A stretch of 64,000 bases of DNA from Bugula neritina (taxonomy: Eukaryota; Bryozoa; Gymnolaemata; Cheilostomatida; Bugulidae): positions 6,862,690 to 6,926,689 of the forward strand of contig OZ037771.1 of NCBI GenBank assembly GCA_964035545.1, in the 5' to 3' direction. The position numbers and the translations under genes were made by a program. Under the pieces are notes generated by a model, which was not told where the DNA came from, did no database searches, and saw only the letters and a list, made by a program, of their open reading frames with translations. Positions 1-33,800 of the stretch are shown here, in pieces (within the stretch, counting starts at the first letter, position 1; each line of letters begins with the position of its first letter).

Positions 1-82
1 CACTCCATTTATTTGGAATATAACAATGTGTGTGATAACACCTCACCATTATACATACTATACTGGATTGATAGTTGCTTAC

Positions 83-878
83 AAATTAGTTCCATAGCAT
101 CTATGAGAGAGTTGGTCACTCCAAGAAGTCTGCCTTTCACATTCTCTCCCAGCTTTCTGCTGTCCAAAAATCTGTTAAGACTACGGCACGCTTCTTCTCT
201 TATTGGTTGAGTGATAGTCAGCAAAGAACTGTCAAAACTGGTGAAAATATTGTTGAAATCAGATGTGTGTGTATCAGTAATGGAATTAAATTATATATAA
301 AAAAATAAGTGTGATTGGCAATGAACAGCAAACTATACAGTAGAACCAAATGCTATTAAACAATATCACAACAGATAAAGTTAGGAATGACCTACTTGAC
401 TTTGCACATCATGTTTTATGAGTCAAACGCTTATGCTGTTTGAGTTAATTATTATATTTTTTTATGTTATGTTATATGCAATTAATAGGTATACATACGT
501 GTGTTTCACCAACTCTGCTATCACTATCATAAACCCATTCACTTCATCAATGTCTAAATCTACTGGAGTTTTCTTCCCATTGTCATCCAAGTCCATAGAT
601 TCATCAGTTAGCAACAGACTGCCAGTGCTCGTGAAGCTGGTATCCCAGTCATCTATTCTATTCCATCTACTTGCAGTAACTTTAGACTCGTCAGATGAAG
701 AGCTCAGTGTGGGACTTCCTGTAGCCTCAGTTCTATATCTAGTGAATGAGCTGCTAGAGACCGGTTCATTTGTTTGATTCACCTCCTCCATCCTTGCTGA
801 GTTTGGTACAACAGAACTGAGAGACTCGTCACTGCAGCTGAAGAATGCATCTGATGCTTGGTCAAAGTTGCTATCCAT
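83..878 (-). CDS. Partial unrecognised gene, two exons
   Basis: Two exons are visible on the minus strand. Exon 499-878 follows an acceptor ending ATGTTACAG and opens with ATG at 878; it ends at a phase-2 donor (ACAC|GTATGT). Exon 83-237 follows TTCACCAG, stays in frame and ends at a donor ATTT|GTAAGC, so the gene continues off the left edge. The first 100 residues are Ser/Asp/Glu-rich and probably disordered (FFSCSDES, SSSSDES, DESMDLDD). The second exon looks helical and charged (REEACRSLNRFLDSRK, GENVKGRLLGVTN). I do not recognise the family. The ATG at 878 directly follows an acceptor, so it may be internal rather than the start. Roughly 178 residues are seen. Confidence 0.6.
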
Positions 879-2593
879 CTGTAACATGCCACTTCAACAA
901 TAACCATAATGTATGCATTACAGTTATTCATATGCAAGAGACCAAAAGCGTATGAGGGGGACACAACTGTCATTCTTCCAATTATTACACTTACCTTCAA
1001 AATAATTTGTGCTTACATAACAATAAATGACAAACTATAACTATTAGCAGTTATTTGTAAAAAAGGAAATTTTGCAGAAAAAAATTAGTTTGGTTGGAAC
1101 AAAATTTAGAGTTGTCTTCTTTGTCCAAGGTAAAAGTAAAATTAATATTGCTCTTGTACAGGTTTGATGTTGATAAGTTACTCCGTGACATGTATATACA
1201 GTGTATCTGTATGATATGTACAGGCAACATATATGTCCATGATGCAGTTTATTTACAAAAGCTGACATAAACCAAAAATCGATTTGCATTGTAATTCAAT
1301 ATATAAGAAAGAATTTAATTTGAGCCAGTTTTTGAATTTGGACGCTTCTTTATATAATATTAGGACTATTTTAACTTAACAATAATCCTATGGAATATAT
1401 AAAATTTTTATTCACATCAGCAAAAAATTAAATTCAGAGTGAATTTCAAATTTGGAAGGCAAATGTTTATCCTTAGGCTTAAGCAGTTATTTGCATTGCT
1501 GACATGGGACAAGCAGTAACAGGTGTAACAAGCTATAGTTGAGTGATGAGTCACAGGCACTACATGGCACTTTGACAAGCAGCCACAAAACCCCAGGTAT
1601 TAGCTGTTAGATATTAGTAGGTAATAGTAGTTGGTTTTTCCAAAAATTGTAGCCATTACTTTGACTATATAGGTTTATATAGGTTTAATAATATGTAACA
1701 CAAGCTAGAATACATCTCATGCTTACAGAGAATAATTTTGACTATCAGTTCGAAAAACCTCAAGAATAATTCTGGCCATAATTGATTTTAAAAAAAACTG
1801 TGAGCTAGTTGTAAACTTTTCAGTTTTATTACAATTAACAAGTGAATGTTCAAAAATTTTTACCAAATTTTTTTTATAAATATGATCAATGTCAGTATTT
1901 TTAAAGTCCTTGTTATTGAAAAGGTTACAATTTTAATTACTTACATTAGCTCTCACTTTGCAGACTTTAAACTCTTACACTCACTAAGCAAATGAGAAAG
2001 AGTAAGGGATAGCCAGTTTATATACCAGAGCCCAGCTACTTAGTTTGAGTAGCTGCATATAGCTACTTGGCTGTAGCAGCTACTGACAATAGCATAACAT
2101 AGATGGTTCTGGAGGGACTTGCTGAATTCTTTTGAATTGGCTCACAGCTTTTCAAATTGAATGTTTTCGAAAAGAGTGAATCTGCTTCTCAGCTTAGCCA
2201 ATTCATAATGCAGACTAGCTGTAAATAGTATATTCATTGTATAAGCTGTGCATTTTATATCATATTGTATTTAGCATAAGCTTTAAATATTACATCATAG
2301 AACTGTAATTGTTGAATAAAACTTGCAATACCTCGCCTGAATTTAAAATGGCAACTTTGTACGATTGCATTCTGACTACCATTTACTGTGTAGGAGTTAA
2401 GCCCTCTTGTCTACTTTTATCTCTCATCTTATTATAGTCTGTTGATGACAATATTGTTATTTTAATCAGTGGTGACTCATCATCTTATTATTTAGTGTTG
2501 TTATAGGTTGGTGTACAGGAGTGTGTAATAACAGCTGGTTGCATGAATTGTGGAAGCTTAGCTTTTAAACAGCTCTTTGACAGGAGCAGACAA

Positions 2594-2597
<4 letters not shown>

Positions 2598-2635
<38 letters not shown>
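2598..2635. repeat. (TA)n microsatellite
   Basis: About 19 uninterrupted TA units. Confidence 0.95.
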
Positions 2636-2639
<4 letters not shown>

Positions 2640-2764
2640 TAATGAATCTTAACATTTTATCTGAAGATTGTGTACATTCAATGTTTATGAAACTAGTAGT
2701 AATAAAGTGTTTTAAATCAAATTTTATCGTTCATTACTTTTATTTACTCTACTCACTATACACC

Positions 2765-2896
<132 letters not shown>

Positions 2897-3791
2897 TATC
2901 TATTTATCTACAATTGTCGAGTCTTTCGTCATTAAAATCATTAACCAACTAACTCACTGCATTTTCCATATTGATGGTTTCAAAATATCAGCAAATGGCC
3001 CTTTACGTAATCCTTTAAACATAAATCAATAATATCTTGGAAAACCAAGTTACCCAGTATCTTTAAAACTAGTTTTCTTATAGTACTCAGACTAAATGGG
3101 AATCATAATACAAATATTACCACACCCTTATGAGTAATGCTATCTTATTGAAAGGGTTTGTTTAAAAAGAATGCTTAATTATATAAATTAAAAAGTGAAA
3201 AACAAAAAGCAACACAATATGATTTTAGTTCCATTATATTTTATACTCATAAAGAGGTAAAACACAGATATAATGATTTTTTACTAAAACCATCAATGAA
3301 AGCTGATTCACCGTTGAAAATGAGAAATATTTCTCAATACTTGCAAAAAAAGTTATGATTGACTGTTACAGAAAAAATGGTAAGCTAAAACATAAATTGC
3401 AACTCAAAATGCCACATATTGAAATTAAAATAAGCCACAGAAAGTAGTATTATAATTTTATAATCCCAATGTACACAATAATATAGTAACCACTTTTTGC
3501 AAGTATTTGTTACAACATTCAGAATAAATATAAATACTGTACTACAATAACTTATATTCAGGAACTTCATAAATCTTTCAAATTAAATGCACAGTTTTAC
3601 AATGTTTTTCAATGTGTCACAGAATATTCATGTGTAATGATAGTGTGAACAAAGCTTTAATATGATTATAGTGTACATATTAGATATTAACGCAAAATCT
3701 CACAGTATGGGCGAGACTTTAGTGCAAAACCTCGAAGTGTAGATGAGGTTTTAATACAACTGCAGATGCACTAAAGCTTTAGTCTACAGCA

Positions 3792-14832
<11,041 letters not shown>

Positions 14833-15881
14833 AATGAGTTGATAGTAATGGAAATCTGTAACAAACATAACATTTAGTTAGCTGTCTATCAATATTTACA
14901 TTATTAATGAACTTTCTGATTGCAGCTTGACAATATATAATATTGAGCATATAGCATTTATACAGTAGACGAATTCATTACATTTGCTAATGCATTGCAT
15001 TGTACAGCTGACTATGCTATGTAAACTCCAACCATTTATATATTTAAACCACCACACCTACAGCTAATGTGCAATCAATACCAAAAAGTTACAATTTTAA
15101 TGTGTAGAGTGTAAACTGTGAATTGAAATCGTTATTGTATACTGTTGCAGACAAACTCTATTGTTAAATAATGTTAAATTCTTACTTTAACTTTAAAATG
15201 CAAGCTTTATTAGGTATTACTGTATACTCTCAATATATTGCTTGTCTAATGACTACATGTAAGCATATCACGCATTAAAATATTAAACACCTACAATATC
15301 TAAATTCAAGTTTTCTTCTCACGAATTTATAAACATAATTTTCACTGTCAACTTGGAAGCATGTACGCTAGGGGAAGCTGGTATTTTAAAGTTATATTAT
15401 TTGTTTTTGCCTCACAAACATTTACAAGGTAACATAGTGTTTTTATAAACTAAATATTGATATAAAAGCTTAAGGTTAAATATAAGATAAGAAGTTTCTA
15501 AATTGATATTCGAATATATGCGGAAAATTTCAAGAAATTCCCTTAAGTGAAATCAATCTTATAACTTATGAACTCATATAAACTTTCTAACTAAAGAAGG
15601 AATGCTTGGTAAATACTCACTGCTTAGTTTCCATTATGAACATCACGATGCTTATTATAATCCTTTTACGTTTATAATCATGACAGCATATTACAAAATC
15701 AATGACTCTGTTGAAAGCAATCTACATGCATACATACAATTACATAAGCGTGTGTTGTTAGAAACAGGAAAGACAGTCTTTGACTGTGTTGGTCTCAAAG
15801 TAGCAAAGCTTTGCACCCAACAATAAACTTTGTTATTGTCATTAGTTATTGCTACTTTTTAAATAAACTTTATTGATACTC

Positions 15882-16312
15882 TTACAAATGACAGCATTTA
15901 GTACTATGTTTGTTGTCTTTAAGAAAAAATTCTTTGATAGAGTCAGGAGCATAAACAAAGACTTCATATGACTGCCCTGCTCTTACGTCAAGTGTTGTAA
16001 ACGTGTGCCAACACTGGAAATGTCATATCAAAGATAAAGCAGCAACGGATTAATAAATTATTGTTTTAATCATTTCAAACACTTGAGAAATAATAAAAAT
16101 TGAACTAAGTAAATATTTAAAACTCAAGAAATTATATTATATAAATGCTGCCATTCTGAGTCATTCTTATCACGAATGAATCAGCATAATTATTCTTAAG
16201 CTAAAGTCACTTGAGCAGAAAATCTGCAGCAGGAGCTGGCTGCCACACGCAGCACGTAGTCAGCAGGGTGAAAATAAAGTGACCAATTGTATTTGCCAAC
16301 CGCTCATATGCC
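15882..16312 (-). other. Candidate 3'-terminal exon pair of an unidentified transcript
   Basis: Exon 15882-16013 follows an acceptor (GACATTTCCAG), reads 43 residues (LDVRAGQSYEVFVYAPDSI) to TAA, and is followed 8 nt later by AATAAA on the same strand. Upstream, 16211-16302 or 16211-16312 ends at CTCAA|GTGACT and joins it in phase 0 (VLRVAASSCCRFSAQ). GC is higher than in the surroundings. The upstream acceptor is weak and no further exon was found. It could instead be a repeat fragment or NSUN7 5'UTR. Low confidence. Confidence 0.25.
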
Positions 16313-18299
16313 CTGTTGTAAATTAATTTTGGAAATTTCACTTGCTGTTCCCACTAATTCACAAATGATTGGAATAAACCAAAAAAGATTTAATTAAACT
16401 CAAGAAATACTAATCAGCCAATTGGATCACTTCAAAGGAAATTTATGAGGTATTCAGTCAGCTTTTAGATGCATAAAATTAGCCTAATATTTGTGTGAAG
16501 CTTCAATAGCAGTTCATTCAGAAATCCTCTTTGTATGGTCCTACATTTAGTGGTATTAATAAACATTTCCAAAGCACTGAAATAAGCATAATATTATATT
16601 ATATTAGCTGCTGTGCCTGTTGAGAGCTCAATATACTTATTTAGACTTATAAAAAAACTCCCAAGTGACCGCCACCAAGCAATAAAATTGATAATTAAAT
16701 CACAACCAATCTTTTTATATTTGTTTAGTATAATTTTCCATCAAGTTTTTAAAAGATTTCCTAGACAAAAAGCTTTATTTTTTAGTGTTAAAAGATTAAA
16801 AAAAATGTCTGAAGCATCAATCACATTATAGTATGCTACTGAAGTTGCACCTCAACTAGGCCTATATCTGGACCTAATTCTCCAGCTTGAGGTGATAAAA
16901 GTAAACAGCTGGAGGGCAAAGGCACTTGGCGTAGGTGACAAAGCATATTAGCTTATCATAATTATATATTGCAATCACTTCCAAACTAACACACCTAGAT
17001 TAAGGGCAGCATACTATTTGCTTAAAACCACTACATATCTTTTATGTCTAAGATAAACATAGCACTTGTATCAGAGTTATTAATGACAAGCAGTGAATCA
17101 ATTTCAAAGGGTTTCCTATTTAAAGAAAAACAATTGCAAAATAAAACAAATAATAAGGAGTAAATAATGACAATCCTATTACTTACCAAGTTTTAATAAA
17201 ACTAAGTACGAAACCCTGTAAAGCTGCAACATTAATTGAAGACTGTAACTAATATTTCCTTCTCAATCTTTGAAGTTTGATTGTGCCAATAACTTATAGA
17301 ATTACATATGTTTGTAGTGATTGTCTAACATGCTATGTGATAACTTATATAACTCTTGTATTAAAATTAAACCACTGACAAGTTCATTTATTTTTCTAGA
17401 TTTCAGGTTAAACACATAAATAATGCAATAATGCTTTAATTTAACACTATAATTTTTACAGTTTAAATTTTTAAAGTACATGGGAATATCATAATTATGA
17501 ATACCAAGTATATAATATATATTATAGTAGCTGTTACACTGAGTTTTTACCTTGATGATAAATTAACTGTTACAATTATATGAAATAATTTATCAAAAAA
17601 TAAACAGCAATTTTTTAAGACGCGGTTATTACCTGTAGAAGAGTGGAGTAGTCACGTCAGAGCTTTATTTATGTTTGCAGACTTTCTTAGGCTTTTTAAC
17701 CCAATTATTCTGCAGCTACAGATATAGTCGGAGTACAGTTTACTTCAGTATGTGAATCAGTGAACGAAGTAAACACACTGATTACTGTGCACTTTAGCAT
17801 ATAAATGTAGTACACATTGAATACTGCTTACCTGATCAACCAGAGAAGCTGTTGAAGCTATAGACATGAAATCAGTCTTGTGGAACAAGCATTATTTCCT
17901 GTAGCTCTATTAATAAATTTCTATTATGAAATACGCTTCAATGCAGTCTGGATTATGTAGATGGCTAATGCTAGTTAGTGATTGAATGGGGCATTGACAA
18001 TCTATTGAATGATACTAAAATAAAATTCTTATATTATATTATTAGAGGCCTAATTATAAAGTTTTAAACAACCTCTTAATAAGAAATATTTATGTTTGCA
18101 TTGAAATGTAAGTTTGAATTACCTATAAATTATTATGCCATATTGAAATTTGTAAAACGTTATGTAAACACACTTCTTTGCTGTATTGTCAGAATACATA
18201 TTCTATTAGCTGGAGTTAAATTCTATTAGCTATTAGCTATTAGCTGGAGTTGAAGAAAGAAGCAATCATAAGAGAATGATCTATCAAGAAAATGACACC

Positions 18300-18356
18300 A
18301 GCAAGATTTAAACTCTTGCAGCGATATCTCCTAACCACTACTCTACAAGACATATC
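18300..18356 (-). mobile_element. tRNA-derived SINE-like fragment
   Basis: On the minus strand, an A-box-like GTAGTGGTTAGG is followed after about 20 nt by a B-box-like AGAGTTTAAATC. No intact tRNA folds from it. Confidence 0.4.
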
Positions 18357-20354
18357 CATGAGAAGGTTGGGTGGTGAGCTTACAAAAACCGATTATGCCT
18401 ACTACACACGGGCCTTAGCCTAGCACTGTAGACACGGTTAGCTGTCCTTGCTATCCGCAAGCTGGAATTGGATTTTGTAGTAACAAGTTACTGGCTCATA
18501 TACTATCAGGTAGTAAGCTCATCATCAGACCATTCAAGAGGATCTCACGATTAGTGCTAAAGGTTTAAATCCTGTGATGTCATTTCAAATGTGGCTTCAT
18601 TATAATATAATTTATATTTAGCAAAACAGTTCAATATTTCAGGTAATATGCAGTATCACTAAATTAATTAACTTTACCCTAAGATGTAGCAACTTCATAC
18701 TTCATACGCTGCAAGTCAATGCTCTGCAAAGATTATAACAAAAATAATTTGAGAAAAGAAAGCTTAGCAAGAACCAATTTATTGCATAACCAGATATCAA
18801 TAATGATCGACCCATAAAAACCGTTGAACAAATGTCGCATCACAATGTGATTTTATTGGTGTCATTCCAGATAGACGATTCCCAGTTAAACGCTATTTTC
18901 TATTTTGGTACCGTTACGTATAGCAATATACCTATAATATATACCTATATAAATGTTGCATTGATTGATAAATAGCTATAGCTAATAGCTATAATAGCTA
19001 ATATAAAATATCTGGGATAATATTCTAATTTTCACGGATATGTGTATGGGACAAAAACAAGCAGTAATACATTATAATAGATGTTATCTTTATCGAATAC
19101 TTATTAACGAAATATCTTTTTAAACAACAAGAAGTATAAAAAATGCAAAATTAATAAGTTAATGCGGATCAAAGTAATTTATTCATGTGCTAAATAACAA
19201 GCAAAATTGATCGAAGTTTATTTAAATATATATATGTTTCAACAATATTCAAATAATTTGCACATAGAATATATATTGTACCAAAATAAATAAATAGCAT
19301 CTAATTTCGAAGCGTCTATATGGCATGACACCATTTTATCAATAACCAACCGCAATTTAATAGTGTAAAAGGTATATTATTTCTTTTTTGTGGTTTCAAA
19401 GTTGTCCTACCCTGGCAAGATGCAAAAGCTGCGCTCTTGCTAATCCATTGTATGCCGTTTACATTCTATTTCAGCTGCTACAGTTGTGTAATATTATAGC
19501 ACATGTATAATGCAAGAAATTTTCGTTAGTTACTTATATTATTTTATAGTGTTTCACGTTATTTTATCGCATTTCAAGTAGCATAAGTTGATGAGCATTT
19601 TGAACTTATGTGTTTGTGTCTTGATGTAGTGACTCCTAGAATACATTTTAGTTGCTCCTACAAGTACAACTGAAAATACAGTTAAGATATAATTTATTCC
19701 AAAAGACATGAAAAAGCAATTAAGAGTTATCTCCTTTTAATATTGGCCACAGTTTTCCAAAACAAACCCATTGAATTTTATAACTAATGACTTAATTTGA
19801 AAACTGTGCTTTACTAATGCAAACATTCGACCTAATTTGTTTACAGCTCTAATTTACATTGCAACATTGAAGGCATGCACATTTGGGGAGTTACCCTTTT
19901 AAAGGAATCTGTTTTTTGCATTGCTTTGCTACTTATAAAACCTGCAATATATACATTTTATATGCATTATAATAATGTAGTACAACTCATGGTAGTTATG
20001 CAGGCTTCATAAATTTAATGTATTTAATGATTCCATCATGTAATTTTGTAACAAATATCGGTATAATTATCTTTACAGATTGATATGTAAAGAATTAATT
20101 TATTTGCAAATTGAAAAAAGTTCAAATAAAAAATTTGAAGCATTAATTTCGAACTAATCTGTAAACTAACCAGATTATTGCTCTGTGCCCATGCTGATCA
20201 ACAAAGTAGTGAAATAGAAATTCTGACATAATCTTTATTTTTCTAAAATGTCATGAAAGTTACATTGAATGTGTCAAGGTCACAATACAGTTGATTAAAA
20301 GTCAAGGTTATACCATAAATTATAAAAAATGTTGGAATTTTACAAACTAGAAAT

Positions 20355-28687
<8,333 letters not shown>

Positions 28688-28707
28688 AAGATTTAACAGA
28701 GCTCAGT

Positions 28708-30840
28708 CTACAAAAGTGAGTATAATAATGAAAACCTATTCTGTGGTATCAAACATTTAAAACGTAATGTACATAATTTGGACTGCTATAAAGCTGATAG
28801 TAACAGACCCTGAAAGTTTATAATAATTTGGAGTATAATTAGTATAAGTATGATGTTTATTTAAGGTTAGATCTTGTGAAATAGCAAATCAAAGCAAAAT
28901 TTTTGGACTATTTGAAAATTTCATTTTTAAAATCAATTATTCATATTAATGCAGTTAAATTTACAGAAATATTTTTCTCGTGAATGACATTGATGACAAA
29001 GAGTTTAAGGACAATGGTAATTTCATTATCAAAAAATGCTTTTATAGGTTCAAGAATAAAAAACTACTGCATGCCTCTATATTCAGTACTAAAACTTAGG
29101 ATAGCACATTTTTTACATCAAGGGCATTCTACACTAAAGCCTTGTAGCTCTTCTATGTAAGTATGCTGGTATCTGAGAGAATACATTTTATGCATCTAAG
29201 AAAGTTATATATAGGAATATTGTAATAATTATATTAGGAACTGAATAGATGGCGTGTACTGTATTGTGACCAGAGCATAAAAAGGCCTAAGGAAGCAGCT
29301 ATATTCTTACATTTAGTGTGTATGTCTATAGGAGGAAACAGGTATTATACAATACACTGGCTTTCGTCTCATTATTCCATTCCTTCGAGTTTGAGCTTAA
29401 TACTAAATTTTGCCCTCACAGTCTACAATAATGTTTTAAATAAATATGTAGACGTTAAAAGATTCTGAAATTATTTAGAAGCTAAAGAGCTTACAATCCC
29501 TTACCAACTTTTTATAAACCACGGATATAAACTCAATCACTTTTGTTTTTGTACCAGCGCTGCAAGTAGCTGTCCTTGCTTATAGTAGTTGCAATACAAT
29601 CTCAAAGCAGTTCCAATGTAACCGTTAAGGGTGTAAACTATATTATGTTTGTAGAATAAACTATAATTTTAGAAATATGTCTACTTGGAAGCTTAAAATC
29701 TGGGAGTTTTAACTCAAACCTAATGAAAATATGTGCTGACATAACTGAATAATTGTACCTTATCTGGAGAGAGTTACGATGCCTTTACTTGACGCCGGTC
29801 AGACTCAGTAGCCCTCAGCAACGTAGTCCAAATGCTCACAACAGAGTGTAAATATTTCCTCCTTATTACTAGCATATGCTCAGCCACCACAGCTTTCACT
29901 AAAACATGCTCTATGACTGTATGCCAGTCTACCATCATACATGCAGTGGCAACATAAATAAGTAAATTCTAATTTTAGATCATGGTAGATGATCACAAAT
30001 GGTTGATCAAACAAAAGACAACTCCAAAAGCAGTGAAACTTCTTTAAATATTGATTGCTGAAGACATTCTCCTTTTGCTGTGTATTAAATGCAACAGTGC
30101 CTGACTTATTTGGTTACATGTAATATTGTTTTATATAATAAAGTGACTTATGGACTTTTACAAAGTGTCTAAAAAGTCACAACTTTAATAGCCTTGCAAA
30201 CTGCATGCTTAAAACAAAGGAAAATTCCTGTCCTGAAAAAAAGATGTTCAAGAGATCTTTTTTAATCTTTTCTATTTTGCAATAGAATAACTTACTACCT
30301 AGTTATCCGTAGCAAATATTAATATTATTGTGATGAAGCATGGTTATGACTAATTGTACTCTCAGCATGTAATCTTTATAAACAAAATTAATTATTTTAG
30401 ACTCAATTGTATATAAGACTTCTTAATAAAAATAATTAAGTTTAAGGCTCTCAATACTATAACTTCTAGAACCTTGGGCATAAGCATGTTAACTAACCAG
30501 AACGTAGAGAAATATAGCTGCCAGAGCTATTATTTTCTTTAACAAAAAAGGTATGACCAAAATTATAGGCTATACTTGTAATATTAAAGACAGATCACTG
30601 CAAAATGATATAGAAAATCGTGAACATCTAAGTGAACAAAGGCAACTGTTATACTCATTTATTAAAATAATAATTTATTATTATAAGCGCGAGATGTATC
30701 TCTATGTACAGAGTTATCTTTTCTTGTTGTTTCGAAATTAGTGGGGCATCAAAGTAGCGCCCGTCTTTTAAGGAAAGCAGCTAATCGAAAATAACACAGC
30801 GCGATGATTGGACAAGTTTCTTCCAAGTACAATATTCAAG
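28708..30840. promoter_or_regulatory. Divergent upstream region of K2P and MCCC1
   Basis: About 2.1 kb separates the two divergently oriented genes. It must hold both promoters and at least one K2P 5'UTR exon, given the acceptor at 28707. I found no core motif I would defend and no coding exon. Confidence 0.4.
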
Positions 30841-33800
30841 ATGTCAGCCTCCATAAAATGTCTGTTTTCGAAAATAACAAGGCTTCAAAAGCTTCTCAAA
30901 GTAAACCCCCTCTACAGGTATTAAAGCAGTTGATGCATTTAATTTTACTGAAAATTTATTGCATTATAGAGTTTCAAAATAATTACAAAACTGCCTAGGT
31001 ACTTGGAGTTTTAGTAATTTATCGGACTACTGTCAGTTTGAGTGTCACTGTGACAGTGACTGTCAGAGTCTTTCAGACTCAGATTCACTTCCAGTCACAG
31101 TGTGAGTGTCAGTTTGAGTGTGACCACGAGTGTTTACACTTGGTCATAATGATAATGATACTTAATAGTGTGTAGCACCTCCACTAATTGTAATACTCTA
31201 AGTGTAAAACTAAGATCTAGCTTGCAAGTTGCAAGTTCACAATTAGAATATCAATATGAATATGAATATGAATAAATATGGTTTGCATTGGTTTTGATTT
31301 TAAATTCAATCTTGATGTGAGTTACACTTGCAGTTGTTGTTATTATTATTATTGATATTATTATTAACCGTAATGTCTTGTAAGAGTTTAGATTTTGTCG
31401 GCAAATTTATCTTGGATATTATTAGCATGCTATTAAGTATTTTTTAAAATTAAAAATAAGCTTAAAATCTGCCGGGTCTACTGACTCATTATCATGGTCT
31501 ATTGTCTATGCACAGATGCAGTTTTTACGTTTAATTTGTTTTACTTTAAAGAATAGAAACTTTTTATGCTTTATAAATTTCTAAACATAAGGACAGACAC
31601 CAAAATCAACAACTCTGTATGCAATAAAACTCTCAGACTTGAAAGCTGAGTCAATACTTTAATGTGGAAAATGCTGTGAACTTGAATGCTTGTGTTTGTG
31701 ATGTCATTAGTTAATAACATTTTTCTTAATTGTGTGTTCAATGCAAAATAGTTTTGCTGAGATTTTAACATATCTTGCTTTAAAAAAACAATTACGATCC
31801 CATTTCTAATTGCAAACACAAGAGTGTTCACTATCCCATAAAATAAAAATTAGTCATAAGTGTACTTCCACTATTTCTGGTGAGTTTTTGATATAAAAAA
31901 CGTATTCAGAAGCACTGAGAAAATCTGTAAAAGTGACACTGTTTCAGAGTTATGCTAAGTCAATCACTCTTTTGTAGAAATGCCTTCTCTCCCTTAGCAT
32001 ATGCCACACAAGCTAGCTTTAATGAAGATGTACCAAGTGAGTCTCTACTCTCTAACTCCTTTTGCTAACTGATACTCAACTTTATGTAGCTTTACCCAAA
32101 ATGTTATTTTTTTAAAAACATTCTTTTGTGTTAGTTTTTAAGCAATTAGATTAGGTTTACTGATCATTAGTGCCTATTCTACAAATTTATACTAAGTGCT
32201 TTTATGAACAACTTTTTATTCTGCTTTAAGAGAAGCCAATCAAGCGCCTGCTGATAGCGAATCGTGGAGAGATCGCTGTGCGTGTTATGAAAACTGCCAA
32301 AGAGCTCGGCATACAGACTGTAGCAGTTTACAGTGAAGCAGATGCAGATTCACTCCATGTTTCAGTGGTAATTTGTCCTTGACCTTGCAATCACTTCAAG
32401 TCTGAGTGTTTCTGCAACTTAATACATTTCTTCTATGGTTTTATATATCTGGACATAGTATCAGGTCAGGATAACAAGTTTGATGTATGACTTGTGTCTG
32501 GTACCACTCTGTAATAATTTGCTGATTGGTAAAATAAATCACATACAATGGTGGGAGGTAAGCTGCTGAGTTGAGTTGAGAAAGTGGAAGTGACCTTTTA
32601 CTGGTCTTCTAAACATTCTGAATGAAGAGGTGAAATTATAACTTAGTGAATCTGTGCAGTTGATATATGGCATGCTTCAGAGTATAACAGTTGGTGGCTA
32701 ACAAAGTTTTCCTATGACACATTTGAAGTATCCAGATAAGCCTAAGATTTCGGTAAATTCTCAACATTATAATTTTTGCGGGTATTTTTACTAAGTAGAC
32801 ATTAAATCTATGAACCAAACAGTATGTAAGATCATCAGATTGAAGTAAATGTCATGCGAATATGAGTCTTGGATTGCGTAGGCAGATAAATCCTATTGCA
32901 TTGGCCCAGCCGACTCTCAGCGGAGTTACCTGAACAAGGAGAAGATTATTCAAGTTTGCAAGGACTCTGGATCCCAGGCTATACATCCAGGCTATGGCTT
33001 TCTCTCGGAGAACACAGAGTTTGCGGAGTTGTGTCACCAGAATGATATAACATTTATTGGTGCGTGGGAGTTGTATGCTTAATTAATACTGTGCCGTACA
33101 ATGTTAATGATTGGCATACCTGTCAAAGATGACAATGCATGTTGACTCAGAAGTCTACACTGTGTTAGGTTGTGAAATAAATTAAATGAAATATTTAAAT
33201 TTAATAAAAAATATAAAAGTTTTTAAATACAAATATATAAATTGTTTCAGGTCCCCCATCTTCTGCTATTCGAGATATGGGTATCAAAAGCACATCTAAG
33301 CATATCATGTCTGCAGCTAACGTGCCAATCATAGAGGGTTACCATGGCGATGACCAGTCTGACGACAGACTAGCAGCTGAGGCTAGAAAGATTGGTTTTC
33401 CTGTGATGATTAAAGCTGTGCGAGGGGGAGGTGGAAAGGTGCTGTAAACAGAGTGCTATTTTGTGCTGCAGGTTATGCTGTATAAGTGTTGGTGTGAGTG
33501 TATATCTCGGGTGTCTGAACTGCTACTTTATAGTTTTTGATATATCACTCCAGTAGTTCACCCAATGCGAACCAATGATTTAAGAATCCTTGACACTCTT
33601 CATTTATGCAGTATTAAAATGTTCATATCTATCTTAGCTATCATTTATCATCTTAAAAGTCAGCAATACTTACTATTAGTTTTACAATACCATTCACTTC
33701 ACAGTTAACTGGAAATCTGCAAGCAATCATAAGTCTGAATTTAAGTCAAGGCATGCTTGCAGAAAATAACTTATCAAACTAAATTGCTCTTTGGCAGTTT

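Larger units (their letters stand above)
14856..20354. other. Intergenic / NSUN7 5' region
   Basis: No recognised gene. Minus-strand donor-like ends at about 17634 (TTCTACAG|GTAATAAC) and 17831 (GATCAG|GTAAGC) could close NSUN7 5'UTR exons. A candidate terminal exon pair lies at 15882-16312 and a tRNA-like element at about 18300. A minus-strand AATAAA at 20239-20234 fits the K2P 3' end. Confidence 0.4.

Noticed and set aside
418-777. 119-residue plus-strand ORF
   Set aside because: It is the antisense shadow of minus-strand exon 499-878, which has proper splice sites.
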